DNA from: Mycoplasmataceae bacterium | GTDB lineage: Bacteria; Bacillota_I; Bacilli_A; Mycoplasmatales; Mycoplasmoidaceae | Reading direction: 5' to 3' | Length of the DNA: 46,689 bases | NCBI GenBank assembly: GCA_031284865.1 | Contig: JAITXG010000008.1 | Coordinates: forward strand, 1 to 46,689 | In this document: positions 9,970 through 20,579 of the stretch, in pieces | How the letters are laid out: the number at the start of each line of letters is the position of its first letter | Numbering within the stretch: the stretch's first letter is position 1 | Notes under the pieces: model-generated | Database searches by the model: none | Told to the model about the DNA's origin: nothing | Seen by the model: only the letters and a program-made list of their open reading frames with translations | Translations under genes and position numbers: made by a program

Positions 9970-10506
9970 ATGAGAGTATATGACTTTAATGAGATGGATT
10001 CAATCTGCTTTGAGATCAATAACGGTAAAGTAGCTGTTGTTGAAACCGACACAGTAATGGGCATCATTTCTAAGGACTCACAATTAATCTATAACATTAA
10101 AAAACGTAGCTCACGTAAGAAATTAATTATTCTTGTTGCTTCCATCAGAGATGTGCCTAATTTAACTGACAAACAAACACAAGTAATTGAAAAGTATTGA
10201 CCCGGACCATTAACAGTGATTAAAAATAACGTTGGTTATCGTATGCCCAATCACGAAGAATTATTAGAGTTAATTGGGAAAACAGGGCCTGTTTTTTCTT
10301 CTAGTGCCAATATTTCAGGCAAGACTCCAATTTATAACCACCGAGAGGCGGAGGTAATTTTCAATAAATGAAGCAATAAGATGGTCTTAGTTGAAGGTAA
10401 GCAGTTGGGTGGCACCGCATCAACGGTTATTAACATTGATCGTAAAAAGATTTTAAGAGAAGGACCATTGAATGCGAAAGCAATATTGGAGCAGTTAGGT
10501 AAATAA
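9970..10506 (+). CDS. tsaC: TsaC/Sua5-type threonylcarbamoyl-AMP synthase
   Basis: YrdC-domain protein of 178 residues that makes threonylcarbamoyl-AMP for the t6A37 modification of ANN-decoding tRNAs. The family motifs are VETDTVMGI, a basic KKRSSRKKL strand, WPGPLTVI and SSSANISGKTP. It is a little shorter than E. coli TsaC (190 residues) and lacks the C-terminal Sua5 domain. Three TGA tryptophans occur. A -10 box 7 bases upstream suggests a leaderless mRNA. rpiB follows after 1 base, so tsaC heads the co-directional run. Confidence 0.9.
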
Positions 10507-10507
10507 T

Positions 10508-10948
10508 ATGAAAATTTATATCGCCAACGATCACGCTGGATTAGAAATGAAAAATGCAATTTCGACATATTTGAAAACTAAATATGAAATTGTTAATTTG
10601 GGCACAAACACAAAAGACTCAGTAGACTATCCTGACTATGCTTTTAAATTAGGGGAAATAGTTGCTAAAGATAAAGACAGCATTGGTATCCTTATCTGTG
10701 GGACGGGTTTTGGTATGTGTTTAGCGGTTAATAAAGTGAAGGGCATACGTGCTGTGAACTTGGTGGATGTGAATACTGCGCCTTTAGCTAAACAACATAA
10801 TAACGCTAATGTCATTTGTTTGTCGGCTCGCTTTAGTAGTTTCGAAAATAATCAAGCGATTATTGAAGCATTTATGGACGCTCAATTTGAGACACGACAC
10901 CAACAACGTTTGGATAAAGTCACGAAATACGAAAGGGAACATGGGTAA
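10508..10948 (+). CDS. rpiB: Ribose 5-phosphate isomerase B
   Basis: RpiB of 146 residues, interconverting ribose 5-phosphate and ribulose 5-phosphate. The typical start MKIYIANDHAGLEMK, the DYPDYA motif and the active-site loop ICGTGFGM, including the catalytic Cys, are all visible. It is full length. Placed directly before a nucleoside-type ABC importer and upp, it probably channels ribose from imported nucleosides into the pentose phosphate pathway. The stop overlaps the start of the next gene by 8 bases. Confidence 0.95.
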   Translation: MKIYIANDHAGLEMKNAISTYLKTKYEIVNLGTNTKDSVDYPDYAFKLGEIVAKDKDSIGILICGTGFGMCLAVNKVKGIRAVNLVDVNTAPLAKQHNNANVICLSARFSSFENNQAIIEAFMDAQFETRHQQRLDKVTKYEREHG

Positions 10949-12623
10949 AAAAATTAACCATAAGATATTTTTAAAACTTGGCGGTGCAAGTAGTGCCCTC
11001 GTTTTAAGCGTCGGTGTCGTTTATGGACTAACGATTACTAGCGGTAAAGTGCAATATTTAGATTATGCCCACGCTACTCATTCATTATCATATGGTCGCG
11101 ATGATAAACATAATTGGATTACACCGATTAAGTCACAGTGAAGTGGTCCTAGTGGCACTTTAAATAAAGACCACTGTTACTTCAACGGTAATACCGGTGA
11201 TACTGGCCTTACGAGCAGGGAGAATAAATATTCTTTTTCGAACATGATTGTCGATGGACACGATCATACAGCGCTTGATAAATCTTTTAATCAAAGCGCT
11301 TATCAAGCGGAAGTGGACTGGACGCACTATGATAATGGGTGAGCAGGTTGTAAGGAAAAGGATTCAGTGCCAATTGATGAACCAAACATGCCAAATGGTT
11401 GAGATTTGCATAATGGAAAGTACTCTGGTAAAGCAGATAAACCCATCAATGATTCGATTGCTGGTTTTACTAGCACTTATTTGTCTTCCATTACTACTGG
11501 CAAGGCTAAATCATTAATCCTTCCAGGTTTTTTACATCAAACGCCACTAGAAGCTTTTGGTAAAATGCCAATTGCCAAGACTAATGCTGGTTACATTTTG
11601 TTAGATTCTAACTTTGGGACGCCACCTAATTTAATTAGTGGTTTTGCACAAAATGTAGCATCAGTTATGTTTCGCTCTGATCAATCAGCTTTCCTAGCTG
11701 GATTAGCAGCTGGACAATATTTGAATGAAAATTTTTATGAATACTGAAAACCCAACAAGCCATTAGCAGTAGGTACATTTGGAGGGATCGCCATTCCCAC
11801 CGTTACTATGTTTATGGGCGGATTTGAATACGGTATTTATATTTACAATTTGTTAGTTGAGAAAAATTGAAGAGAGTATGCCAATAAAATGAAAGAAAAT
11901 GGATACTGGAAAGATGAGGAACTAAGCAATCGTGATCGACACCAAATTAAATTTATTAATTTAGGTGCACAAGATTCGTGGTTCAGCGGGACGTTTGCCA
12001 TGGGTGATGGTAAAGCTTGTGTGCAAACATTATTGGCATATGGAGCGGATGTAATTATGCCAGTTGCGGGACCACAAACTATTGATACAGTACAAGAAAT
12101 TAAGAATCAAAAATCCAATTGTATCGTAGTTGGTGTCGATACACCACAAGAAGATAGTGATATGAATGATAATAGCGTTTATACCGATAAGTCTGGCAAT
12201 AAGTATGCTAATAAAATTATCAAATTCTCAGCTCAAAAGAACATTACAGGGATTACGGAGCAGATTTTAGACTTAGCTTATAGCGAATCACCTTATTATG
12301 AAGTTAATAACGGTAATTGGGTAAAACACGCAAAAGATTCAGCACCATACGATGAATCAAAAGTAATGGTGGGGTCATATGGGTTTTTAACTATTGGTAA
12401 TGTTGATAATGATGGCGTAAAATCCTCTGGCAATTCCGACAGTCATTTAATCAATTTAATTAATTTTATTACTAATGAAAGCAAAACTAAATACTCTGAA
12501 ATAATTGAACTCTTAAAAGACGGAACCCTTCTTCCATCACCAGATCACACTGGTGATCCTATTTCCATTTTGGATGACTTAGGTAGCGAAGAACATAGCG
12601 AGCACATGGTTTGAAAATGGTAA
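10941..12623 (+). CDS. BMP-family substrate-binding protein of ABC importer
   Basis: Extracytoplasmic substrate-binding protein of 560 residues, assigned to the basic membrane protein (BMP/Med, purine nucleoside-binding) class. Supporting motifs are SDQSAFLAGLAAGQYL, VGTFGGIAIPTVTMFMGGFEYG and GADVIMPVAGPQT. The N-terminus has a basic start and one hydrophobic segment (about 11-35) but no lipobox cysteine, so it is probably held by a signal anchor; many bacterial BMP proteins are lipoproteins instead. An insert of about 100 residues before the core is rich in Gly, Asp, Asn and His. It overlaps rpiB upstream and the ATPase gene downstream. The substrate is inferred to be nucleosides from the family and from upp and rpiB nearby. 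Confidence 0.85.
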
Positions 12624-14212
12624 TTATGAAGAAACCGGCAAATAAATGTGCTGTAGAAATGAAAAACATTACCAAGACATTTGGTAATGGTTCGATTATT
12701 GCTAACGATGACGTGAGTTTTAGTGTTTACCAAAACGAGATTCACGCGATTGTAGGTGAGAATGGCGCAGGCAAATCAACGTTAATGTCTATTTTATTCG
12801 GTATTTATTCTCCTGATAAAGGTGAAGTTAAAATTAATCAAGAAGTTGTTCATTTTAAATCCGCTCAAGACGCTAGTAAAGCGGGAATTGGAATGGTACA
12901 TCAACATTTTAAGTTGGTTCAGAACTATACATTGCTAGAGAATATTATTTTGGGTGCTGAAATTACAAAGCACGGATTTTTGGATAAGAAAACGGCTGCA
13001 GAAAAAATTCAGACAATTGCGCACCAATATAATTTACCAGTTAATTTAAAACAAAAAGTTAGTGAATCTAGTGTTGGTGAACAGCAACGGGCAGAAATTT
13101 TAAAACTTTTATATCGTGAAGCGAATATTTTAATATTTGATGAGCCAACGGCCGTTTTATCTGATAAGGAAATTGATGGTTTCTTAAAAATGCTATTATT
13201 TTTTAAAAAATTAGGCAAAACGATCATCATCATTACCCACAAGTTAAATGAAGTTAAAGCAATTGCTGATCGTGCGACAGTAATTCGCCAAGGTAAAGTG
13301 GTTGATACTTTTGATGTTAGAAAAACTTCAATACAAAAATTAGCAGATTGCATGGTTGGTAAAAAGTTATCACGGTTTATTAATCCACTTTCAAAGAAAG
13401 ATATAAAACTAACACCGGTTGTTTTGAATGTTCAAAATCTTTCATTAAGAAAATTATCAGAACCTTCCATTTGAGCGGTAAAAAATATATCATTCGACAT
13501 TCGTGCTGGTGAAATTTTAGGGATTGCTGGGATTGAAGGCAACGGACAATCAGAACTATCGCTAGCCTTAGGAGGACTTTTAAAACCACACAATGGCGCA
13601 ATAAACTTCTATAGTGAAAAAGATAAAGCACCAATTGCCATCGAGCACAGTTCAGTAAAGAAGATATATGATAACGGCATCGCTCATGTGCCTGAAGACC
13701 GCCACAAGTATGGGTTAATCCTTGATGAAACAGTCGCAATGAATATTGTTGCACCGGAGATAGATAAACCCGCTTTTAGTCATGCAGGATTCCTAAATTT
13801 TCAAAGTATTAAATACTACTCTAAGATGCTTTGTGCTAAATATGATGTTCGCGGTGCAGCTGGCGGTAAATCGATTGCTCGCAGTTTGTCGGGTGGTAAT
13901 CAACAAAAATTAGTTCTAGGACGTGAGTTATCACGTGCCCATAAGCTAATTATTATTGCGCAGCCGACAAGAGGATTAGATTTAGGCGCTATTCAATTTA
14001 TTCATGAAAAAATTGTTGAGGATGCCAAAAAAGGGACAGCCATCATTCTTATTTCATATGAGTTAGATGAGATTTTTGATTTGGCTACGCGTATTATGGT
14101 TATGGATAATGGAAAAATCGTTTATCACGGTTCAACCAAAAATACTACGCGAAAAATGATTGGTAAATATATGTCGCACTCTCACGGAAACAATCAAGCG
14201 GGAGGTATTTAA
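12617..14212 (+). CDS. Nucleoside/sugar-type ABC transporter ATPase, two domains
   Basis: Double ATPase of 531 residues of the RbsA/NupO class. Domain 1 has Walker A GENGAGKST, a signature drifted to SVGEQQRAE, and Walker B LIFDEPT. Domain 2 has the usual degenerate P-loop GIEGNGQSE, the signature LSGGNQQK and IIAQPTRGLD. This asymmetry is normal for the class. The ATG at 12617 overlaps the upstream gene; ATG 12626 is an alternative. It matches Mycoplasma genitalium MG119, whose two neighbours are also permeases. It powers uptake by the permeases at 14212 and 15795. Confidence 0.92.
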
Positions 14213-15795
14213 TGAATATAAAAAACAAATTAAGATTTCAATTTCATACTTTTCAGTACAGTAGTAATCGGCGTAAAGGGTTTAAAAACTTATTTGTTTC
14301 GGTATTAGCCATCATATCTGCCATCATTATTTCCTTATTAATTACAGTGATTATTTATCGTGACGGTAGTAAATTTGGTGGCATTTTAAAACAGATTTTC
14401 ATCGCTCCGTTCCAAGATGCTGCACATGCAGATTACACCGTATCAACCATTGCCATCTTTGGTGTGGCGGCCTTGTCGTTTCTCTATGCATTCAGAGCAG
14501 GACTATTTAACATCGGCATTTCTGGCCAGATGTTATTTGCTGGCATTATCGCGGTTATTATTGGGCAACGTATTGGTACTGCACTTCCGACTGGAATAGG
14601 ACAAATCATTATGCTGCTGATTTGTATTATTTCAGCAATGTTAATTGCAGGGATCATTGGAGTATTTAAAGCCTTCTTCAATTTGAATGAAGTAGTTTCG
14701 TCGATTACTTTTAATTGAATCATTTATTTTGTGGGAACATGGTTATTAGTTAAATGTGCACATAGTACCGATGGAACAAATTCAGATCCCTTAAGTAATA
14801 ATCTTATTTTATCTACTGGCACTAATACTTGATTACCTTTGATTATCATTTTTATTATTTTATCGGCACTAGTCATTCTGACTTTATCTTATACTACCTT
14901 TGGTAAAAAGATTATTAACACAGGTATGTCGATTACTGCGTCACAATACGCTGGTTATTCAGTAAAAAGAAACCAGATTGTTGCGATGTTAGTTTCCGGT
15001 GGATTAGCTGGTGTATTAGGGATGATGGTATATTTGGGGCGTACCAATTCCATTCCAATGAACATTTTGAGTAAGTCAATTCCTGGAGAAGGGTTTAGTG
15101 GCATCTCTGTTGGCTTAATTGCCATGTCTAATCCGTGAGCAGTCATGCCAGTTTCTTTCTTCTTTGGCATGATTGATGGTTCAAAGGGAGCGATTCAGTC
15201 AGCATGTCACGTTGATCCGGCAGTTTCTGATTTAATTTTTGGGATCGTTGTCTATGGTTCAGCAATTGTCATGATTTTCTATTACATTGTGCCATATACG
15301 TGGTATTTACGAATCTTTAAAGGTAAAGGGTATGTAAAATATTACAATGATTATTTTAATAATGTGCAAGTTTCATTAGAGGAAAGCTGAAACGCCATTC
15401 ATTATTTAAAATATCAAGTTAATAGGGAACGACACAAACAAGCAGTTAGCGATATTGATCCTAATGTATTGAAACAGTTTAAAATTCGAGCTAGTGATAT
15501 TAACAAAGCTAAAATGGCAACTTATCAGCAAACAATTTATCAAGTCTTCTTTACACATCGAGACATTGCTAAATACACTTATTACTATGAAGCGTCACTT
15601 ACTAATAAGGAAGAACGCGTTAATAAAATTGATTTGGCTATTAACTTGAGCATTGAAGAAAAATCATCAGGACTAGTTTTGAAATTGCAAAGCAAGAAAA
15701 ATAATTACATAAAAAAAATGGATAATAAACTTATGAAGCTTAAAGCAATTCTGACACAATTGCAAAGTAAAGTTCGGCAAGGAGGTAAAAGCTAA
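14212..15795 (+). CDS. ABC transporter permease 1 with charged C-terminal tail
   Basis: Membrane permease of 527 residues of the BMP-associated family (MG120 type). The motif FRAGLFNIGISGQMLFAG and the later GGLAGVLGMM are characteristic, and about nine hydrophobic segments can be picked out up to residue 375. After the membrane part comes a hydrophilic, Lys-rich and probably helical tail of about 140 residues. The M. genitalium MG120 protein is also about this long, so the tail is likely a mycoplasma trait and not an error. Start and stop overlap the neighbours by 1 base each (TAATG junctions), indicating translational coupling. Confidence 0.9.
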
Positions 15796-16718
15796 TGGGT
15801 ATTTCAGGTATTATTTTTAATTATTCATTATTATTTGCCACCATCTTAATGGCTGGCGCGTTGGCTGGTTATTTATCAGAACGAGCTGGAATTGTTAATA
15901 TTGGTATTGATGGGATGATGTGCTTTGGCGCAGTATTTTTCGCAATTTTCTCATCACCCGTCTTTAAGATGTCAACTTATGGACCAGGTATGTTTATTTT
16001 TCCACTGCTCTTAACAATGATATTTACGACGATCACCGGGGTGATGCATGCTTTTGTCACTATTAAATTAAAAGCCAACCACATTATTTCTGGAACAGCG
16101 ATTAATTTAATTGGTGTTGCATTAGCAACTTTTCTGAATGCTCCATTAGGTGCGGCGCTTTATAATTCTAGTCGTTTGGCTTCTGGCTTTAGTGACTTCC
16201 TATATATAGGGAATTCCGTTTATGGTTCATCCATTATTATGTTTATCCTAATTGTAATCATTGCTGTAGTCATTTATATTGTGATGCAATATACCAGAGT
16301 TGGTTTACGCTTTCGTGCTGTTGGCGAGAACCCTAATGCAGTTGATGCACAAGGTATTAATGTTAATAAGTATCAATGAGTTGGTGTTATCTTATCTTCG
16401 GCTTTGGCAGGATTTGCTGGTGCAATGTTTGTGTTTAATGTAAAACAATTTGGCGGTAATACACAAGGGTTAGGTTATTTAGCACTTGGTATCATGATTG
16501 CGGGAGCATGGAAAGTAGAATGAATCGCCTTAGTTTCCATTTGTTTCGCTTTGTTCAGCGCATTATCATATACTTCAGTATTGACTAACCTAGGATTACC
16601 AAGAGCGGTTGCTTTCGCTATTCCATATATCATTACGATCTTTGTTTTATTAGGTTTTTCTAAATGGGTAAGACCACCAGCTCATGATGGTATCCCATTT
16701 GATAAGAGTAAACGATAG
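15795..16718 (+). CDS. ABC transporter permease 2
   Basis: Second permease of the nucleoside-type importer, 307 residues, MG121 type. It has the same sub-family motif as permease 1, SERAGIVNIGIDGMM, followed by a cytosolic loop FRAVGENPNAVDAQGINV and GIMIAGAWK near the C-terminus. About eight membrane segments are seen. Two TGA tryptophans interrupt it in the standard code. It pairs with permease 1 to form a heterodimeric channel. Confidence 0.92.
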
Positions 16719-16727
16719 GAGTTTAAT

Positions 16728-17348
16728 ATGTTGTTCAAAATATCTCATCCATTAATTAATGTCAAGTTGTCACGCATGCGTGACAAGAATACTGAAAGCG
16801 TTAAATTTCGCCGTAATTTAGTCGAACTTTCGGAGTTTATGGCTTACGAAGTGACGAAGAATTATAAAACGATTGCAACTAGTATCACTACGCCACTAGC
16901 TAAAACGAAAGGTTTTAAATTAGAAGCGCCGATTGTATTGGTTCCTATTTTACGTGCCGGCTTAGGAATGATTGATGGATTTTTATCTTTAATTCCTAAT
17001 GCCCCAACAGGTTTTATCGGTCTATATCGTAATGAAGAAAATTTACAACCAGTACAATATTATTGTAAATTACCTAAATGTACTAAGGGTGCCAACGTTA
17101 TTATTCTCGATCCAATGCTTGCTACCGGTAATTCCTCAGTTGAAGCAATTAACATTGTAAAAAAATATCAACCCGCATCCATCAAATTAGTTTGTATTGT
17201 AAGTGCGCCAATTGGAATTAAAAATGTGATGGCTAAACACAAAGATGTAGATATTTATACGGCAGCAGTCGACGCTAAATTAAACAAAAACGGTTATATC
17301 ATTCCTGGTTTGGGCGATGCTGGTGATCGTATTTTTGGGACAAAGTAA
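16728..17348 (+). CDS. upp: Uracil phosphoribosyltransferase
   Basis: Upp of 206 residues makes UMP from uracil and PRPP. The PRPP loop DPMLATGNS, the PILRAGLGM motif and the C-terminal uracil-binding PGLGDAGDR are all present. AGGAGT upstream of the ATG is a clear ribosome binding site. Its place directly after a nucleoside-type importer supports a role in pyrimidine salvage. The stop codon overlaps the atpI ATG by 1 base, tying salvage to the ATP synthase genes. Confidence 0.96.
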   Translation: MLFKISHPLINVKLSRMRDKNTESVKFRRNLVELSEFMAYEVTKNYKTIATSITTPLAKTKGFKLEAPIVLVPILRAGLGMIDGFLSLIPNAPTGFIGLYRNEENLQPVQYYCKLPKCTKGANVIILDPMLATGNSSVEAINIVKKYQPASIKLVCIVSAPIGIKNVMAKHKDVDIYTAAVDAKLNKNGYIIPGLGDAGDRIFGTK

Positions 17349-17773
17349 TGGATAAAAATCGCTTTTATTTTCTTTCGTTGATTGCCTCAGGTATCTTAAT
17401 GGCTATTTTGTTTTTAGTGGCCTTTATTATGAGTTTAGTCACCAAGAACATGAGTATTTTATTTTCGGTATTATTGACTATTTGAATGCCATTTGCTTGT
17501 ATCTGGTTATCAAAAATTTGCAATGATTCAGTTTTTCGAATGGGCAAAGAGGGTATGGGTAAAGGTAAATTAATATTTGTATCCATCATTTTGTTTACCT
17601 TGAAATATATTGTTGTTGTTGTTCCTCTGATTGTTGGTCTAGCCGTGAACAACGGGACGCACCGTCATTATTTTGATTCTATTTTCCTGGTGGTGGCAAC
17701 CTTAATTTATCCACTAACAACATTGGTAGTTCAAGGTTATTTTGTTAGAATTAGTAAGAAGGAACATAAATAA
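17348..17773 (+). CDS. atpI: AtpI-like membrane protein of the ATP synthase operon
   Basis: Small hydrophobic protein of 141 residues with four membrane segments, placed directly before atpB like the MG406/AtpI protein of mycoplasmas. AtpI helps assemble the c-ring or moves Mg2+ in other bacteria. Sequence similarity to AtpI is weak, so the name rests on position, size and membrane layout. One tryptophan is TGA. Both ends overlap neighbours by one base. Confidence 0.75.
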
Positions 17774-18555
17774 TGATTAGTGCTAGCTCAGGATTATTTC
17801 AATTAAGACCGCAAATTGTTTCAATTGCGGTAGTTTTAATTATCCTTGCGACACTTTTTATTACCTATTATGTCAAATTGAAAAAAATACCAGTTAATCA
17901 AGCACCAGGCGGTATTGTGTTAATTGTTCAAATCTATGTAGAGTATATTCGTAATTTAGTGGTAGATATATTAGGTAAGAGATTAGAAAAATTAACACCA
18001 TACTTTGTATTCCTATTTTCTTATTTAATTCTTTCGAATGTAATAGGTATTGTGGGACTAGAAAATCCAACAGCTTCATTAACAGTGACTTTAACGTTAG
18101 GTTTAGTGATGTTTATTGGAACATTCGTTATTGGACTGCGTTTCCAAAAGTTATCATACCTAACTAGGTTTACTTTTAACATTCAAGTTAATGGCAAACA
18201 TGTGCCAGTAATGATCAATCCTCTAGGTATTATTGAAGTAATTGCGCCATTAATTTCGATCTCTTTCCGTTTATGAGGAAATATTTTTGCTGGTAGTTTA
18301 ATTGCTACATTATGGTTTTATTTAACGGCCGATATTTTCCATGCCATTCCTGTTATTGGAGTAATTAATTTATTGGGCGGTTTGACTGCTCCGCCTATTC
18401 ATGGCTATTTTGATTTACTTTGTGGTTGCATTCAAGCTTTAGTTTTCACATTGCTGACAATGGTTTACTGGACCTTAGCAAAATCGCATGGTAATTATGA
18501 TGAAAATGGTCAACCATTACACCACGCCAAGAAAAGCGTTAATACTTTAGCCTAG
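17773..18555 (+). CDS. atpB: ATP synthase subunit a
   Basis: Fo proton channel subunit of 260 residues. The essential Arg is in SISFRLWGNIFAG, whose Trp is TGA at 18274-18276, and the last helix carries FDLLCGCIQALVFTLLTMVY. It has about six membrane segments. It is complete. Unlike most bacteria, the next ATP synthase gene does not follow at once: about 550 bases and a small unrelated gene lie before atpE. Confidence 0.95.
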
Positions 18556-18719
18556 AAATCTATAAATTAACCATAGGATAATATTAATTATTTACGGTAA
18601 ATAATAATTTATTTCTGTGTTTTTATAGCGGTATTTGTAACACCATCTATAGATAACTAAAAAATAATAAGAAAAATTTATTTTTTTCGGCAATATGTAA
18701 ATGGAGGCCTATATAATAT
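18556..18719. other. AT-rich gap after atpB with two inverted repeats
   Basis: This non-coding gap holds ATTATTTAC/GTAAATAAT around a single G (about 18588-18606), and an A/T-only hairpin near 18659-18690 in which AAAAAATAA pairs with TTATTTTTT. These could weaken or end transcription from the atpB side. GGAGG at 18703-18707 and TATAAT at 18712-18717 precede the next ATG; the box is only 3 bases from it, so it cannot easily serve that start. Confidence 0.4.
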
Positions 18720-18968
18720 ATGGAACAAGAAAAGATACAGACTAAGGTTGCTCAAATGAACAAAACCGAATGAGATAAGTACAAAGAAGGCAAACGTTTT
18801 AATGTCAATATTGTTACAAAGACTAGGGCAAAAGTTACATTGGAAGACGTTATGAGTGAGATTAAGACCATTAAGTCTGACATGATTGAAGTCAAGTCAG
18901 ATATCGCTCAATTGAAGGCAGATGTTGTAAATATTAAGGGTGTGTTGGAACGCAATAACCTTCATTAA
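18720..18968 (+). CDS. Small coiled-coil protein inside the ATP synthase cluster
   Basis: I do not recognise this 82-residue protein. The C-terminal half is a very regular coiled coil with four heptads in a row (IKTIKSD, MIEVKSD, IAQLKAD, VVNIKGV), and the N-terminal half is basic. It has one TGA tryptophan and no membrane segment. The heptad style resembles the UPF0134/DUF16 coiled-coil proteins that are multicopy in Mycoplasma pneumoniae, but that is a resemblance in pattern only. GGAGG lies 12 bases before the ATG. It is not a known ATP synthase subunit; the neighbouring hairpins and gaps suggest insertion between atpB and atpE. Confidence 0.7.
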
Positions 18969-19107
18969 ACCAAAATGGATTTATAGGATAAAATGATAAT
19001 TTTTTATAATCAAAGTTGTTAATTTTCATATATTGATTAGTTATATATAGTTTAACAAAAATTCAATAATAGTATTATTATTAATATATTAATAAATAGG
19101 AGAATAT
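18969..19107. other. AT-rich gap before atpE
   Basis: Almost pure A/T with a TTATTAATATATTAATAA palindromic stretch near 19078-19095, then AGGAG as the atpE ribosome binding site. It probably holds a promoter for atpE-C, but the base composition prevents choosing one -10 box. Confidence 0.35.
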
Positions 19108-19392
19108 ATGTTAGATACAATACACAATGCCTTATCAGTTCTTTCAGCTAATGACATTAATGATATGTTTGGTGCTTGAATTGGCGCTGGCGTTTCCATG
19201 GTTGGTGCCATGGGCGCGGGAGTAGGACAGGGATTTGCTGCCGGTAAAGCCTCTGAAGCAGTTGCTCGTAACCCCGAAGCTGAATCAAAAATCCGTACTA
19301 TGATGATCGTAGGTTGCGCGATTGCTGAAACTTCAGCTATTTATTCTTTAATTGTTTCTATCCTTTTAATCTTCGTAGTGTCACCGAAGTAA
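19108..19392 (+). CDS. atpE: ATP synthase subunit c
   Basis: Proteolipid of 94 residues forming the rotating Fo ring. It has the Gly-rich first helix (GAGVSMVGAMGAGVGQGFAAG), the polar loop ARNPEAE, and the ion-binding Glu in GCAIAETSAIYSL. The N-terminal extension of about 20 residues is a feature of mycoplasma c subunits. The ribosome binding site is AGGAG. One TGA tryptophan is in the first half. Confidence 0.95.
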
Positions 19393-19406
19393 TTGAGGTT
19401 TGGATA

Positions 19407-20018
19407 GTGCTTCAAAAACGTTTTCGTGCATTATTACTTAGTGCACTCATATTAATCGCTTTTAGTCTTTGTTTTTTTATGACTGGTTGTGCACCGGTTG
19501 ATCAAAGCGATATTATGAATGCGCTATTTCCTAACTTATGGGTTTTTTTATCACATGTCTTTGCTTCGGTGGTTTTAATTACGATCTGTATTTGATTAGT
19601 CTGAAAACCAACAAAGACTTCTTTAGAAAAAAGACGCAATTATATTGCAAAGGAAATCAAGGATGCAGAGCAGGCTAAAAAAGAGGCCTTTGATCGTTTA
19701 GCACAAGCTGAGCAAGAAAAGATTCAGGCACATTCACAAGCGGCATTAATTGTGGAAAACGCTTCGAAACAAGCTTATCATCAAAAAGAGCAAATCGAAG
19801 GTGAAGCGCAGCAAAACGTTAAGCGCATGTATGATGATGCTAAAAATGAATCAGTTAAATTACAAGAAAACATTAAGGCAAATATGCATAAGCAAATTGT
19901 TGATATTGCCTTTGACGCCACTGAGTCTTTATTACAAGAAAAAATTGATGAAACTACCAATCGTAAGTTCATTGAAGAATTTATTAAGAATCTACCGAAA
20001 AAGGAGAAACGAGGTTAA
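19407..20018 (+). CDS. atpF: ATP synthase subunit b, lipoprotein form
   Basis: Stator subunit b of 203 residues. It begins with a lipoprotein signal peptide ending in the lipobox-like MTGC (Cys 28), then a membrane helix and a long charged coiled-coil. A lipid-modified b subunit is known from Mycoplasma pneumoniae and requires Lgt, which is encoded at the window start. The start is GTG at 19407, supported by GAGGTTT eight bases upstream; no ATG lies in a suitable place. Two TGA tryptophans follow the membrane helix. Confidence 0.93.
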
Positions 20019-20020
20019 TT

Positions 20021-20578
20021 ATGGTTAATGGTATTACCCTTGGATATGCTCGTGTCTTATTCGATTTAGGAATAAAAAATCAAAACCTTGAAATTTACGC
20101 TAAAAACAGTAGTAACTTACTAGATATTTTAAATAGCGATCCTGAATTGTCTAAAATATTAATTAATACAAGCATTAGTAAAGAAGAACGTAAAGTTTTT
20201 GTACAAGATATCTTCGCTGAATTCCTTGATATTAATTTCATTCGTTTCATTTGGACCATTATTGATTTTGATCGTGCTAGATTATTTGAAACCATTATTA
20301 AGACATTTTTAAAATTATGTAATCAGTATTATGATATTGGTTATGTCAAAGTAACATCGGCTTTTGCTTTAAGTGACAAAGAAAAACAAGCCTTAGAAGC
20401 CGCTATTAAAATACGTTTCAATAAAGATAAAGTGGTGTTATCCAGCGAAATTGACCCTTCGATTATTGGGGGAATTAAAATTGAATCCGATTCTATTGCC
20501 ATTGATGATACGATTAAAAATCGGATTCAATTAATTAAGAAGGACTTATTAGGTAATAATAAGTTAATGGAGGAGTAA
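20021..20578 (+). CDS. atpH: ATP synthase subunit delta
   Basis: F1 delta subunit of 185 residues, linking the alpha/beta hexamer to subunit b. The N-terminal helical bundle begins YARVLFDLG, and the C-terminal pattern is [14 protein letters not shown] with DDTIKNRI, the most conserved part of the family. It is full length and lies 2 bases from atpF and 1 base from atpA. Confidence 0.93.
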   Translation: MVNGITLGYARVLFDLGIKNQNLEIYAKNSSNLLDILNSDPELSKILINTSISKEERKVFVQDIFAEFLDINFIRFIWTIIDFDRARLFETIIKTFLKLCNQYYDIGYVKVTSAFALSDKEKQALEAAIKIRFNKDKVVLSSEIDPSIIGGIKIESDSIAIDDTIKNRIQLIKKDLLGNNKLMEE

Positions 20579-20579
20579 T

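Noticed and set aside
13009-13754. Long antisense frames opposite the ABC ATPase
   Set aside because: They are shadows of a well-supported gene, without ribosome binding sites or recognisable products.
12617-14212. Apparent frameshifts or split pseudogenes in the ABC transporter, carB, topA, lysS and many others
   Set aside because: All interruptions are in-frame TGA codons at sensible Trp positions; code 4 restores every gene.
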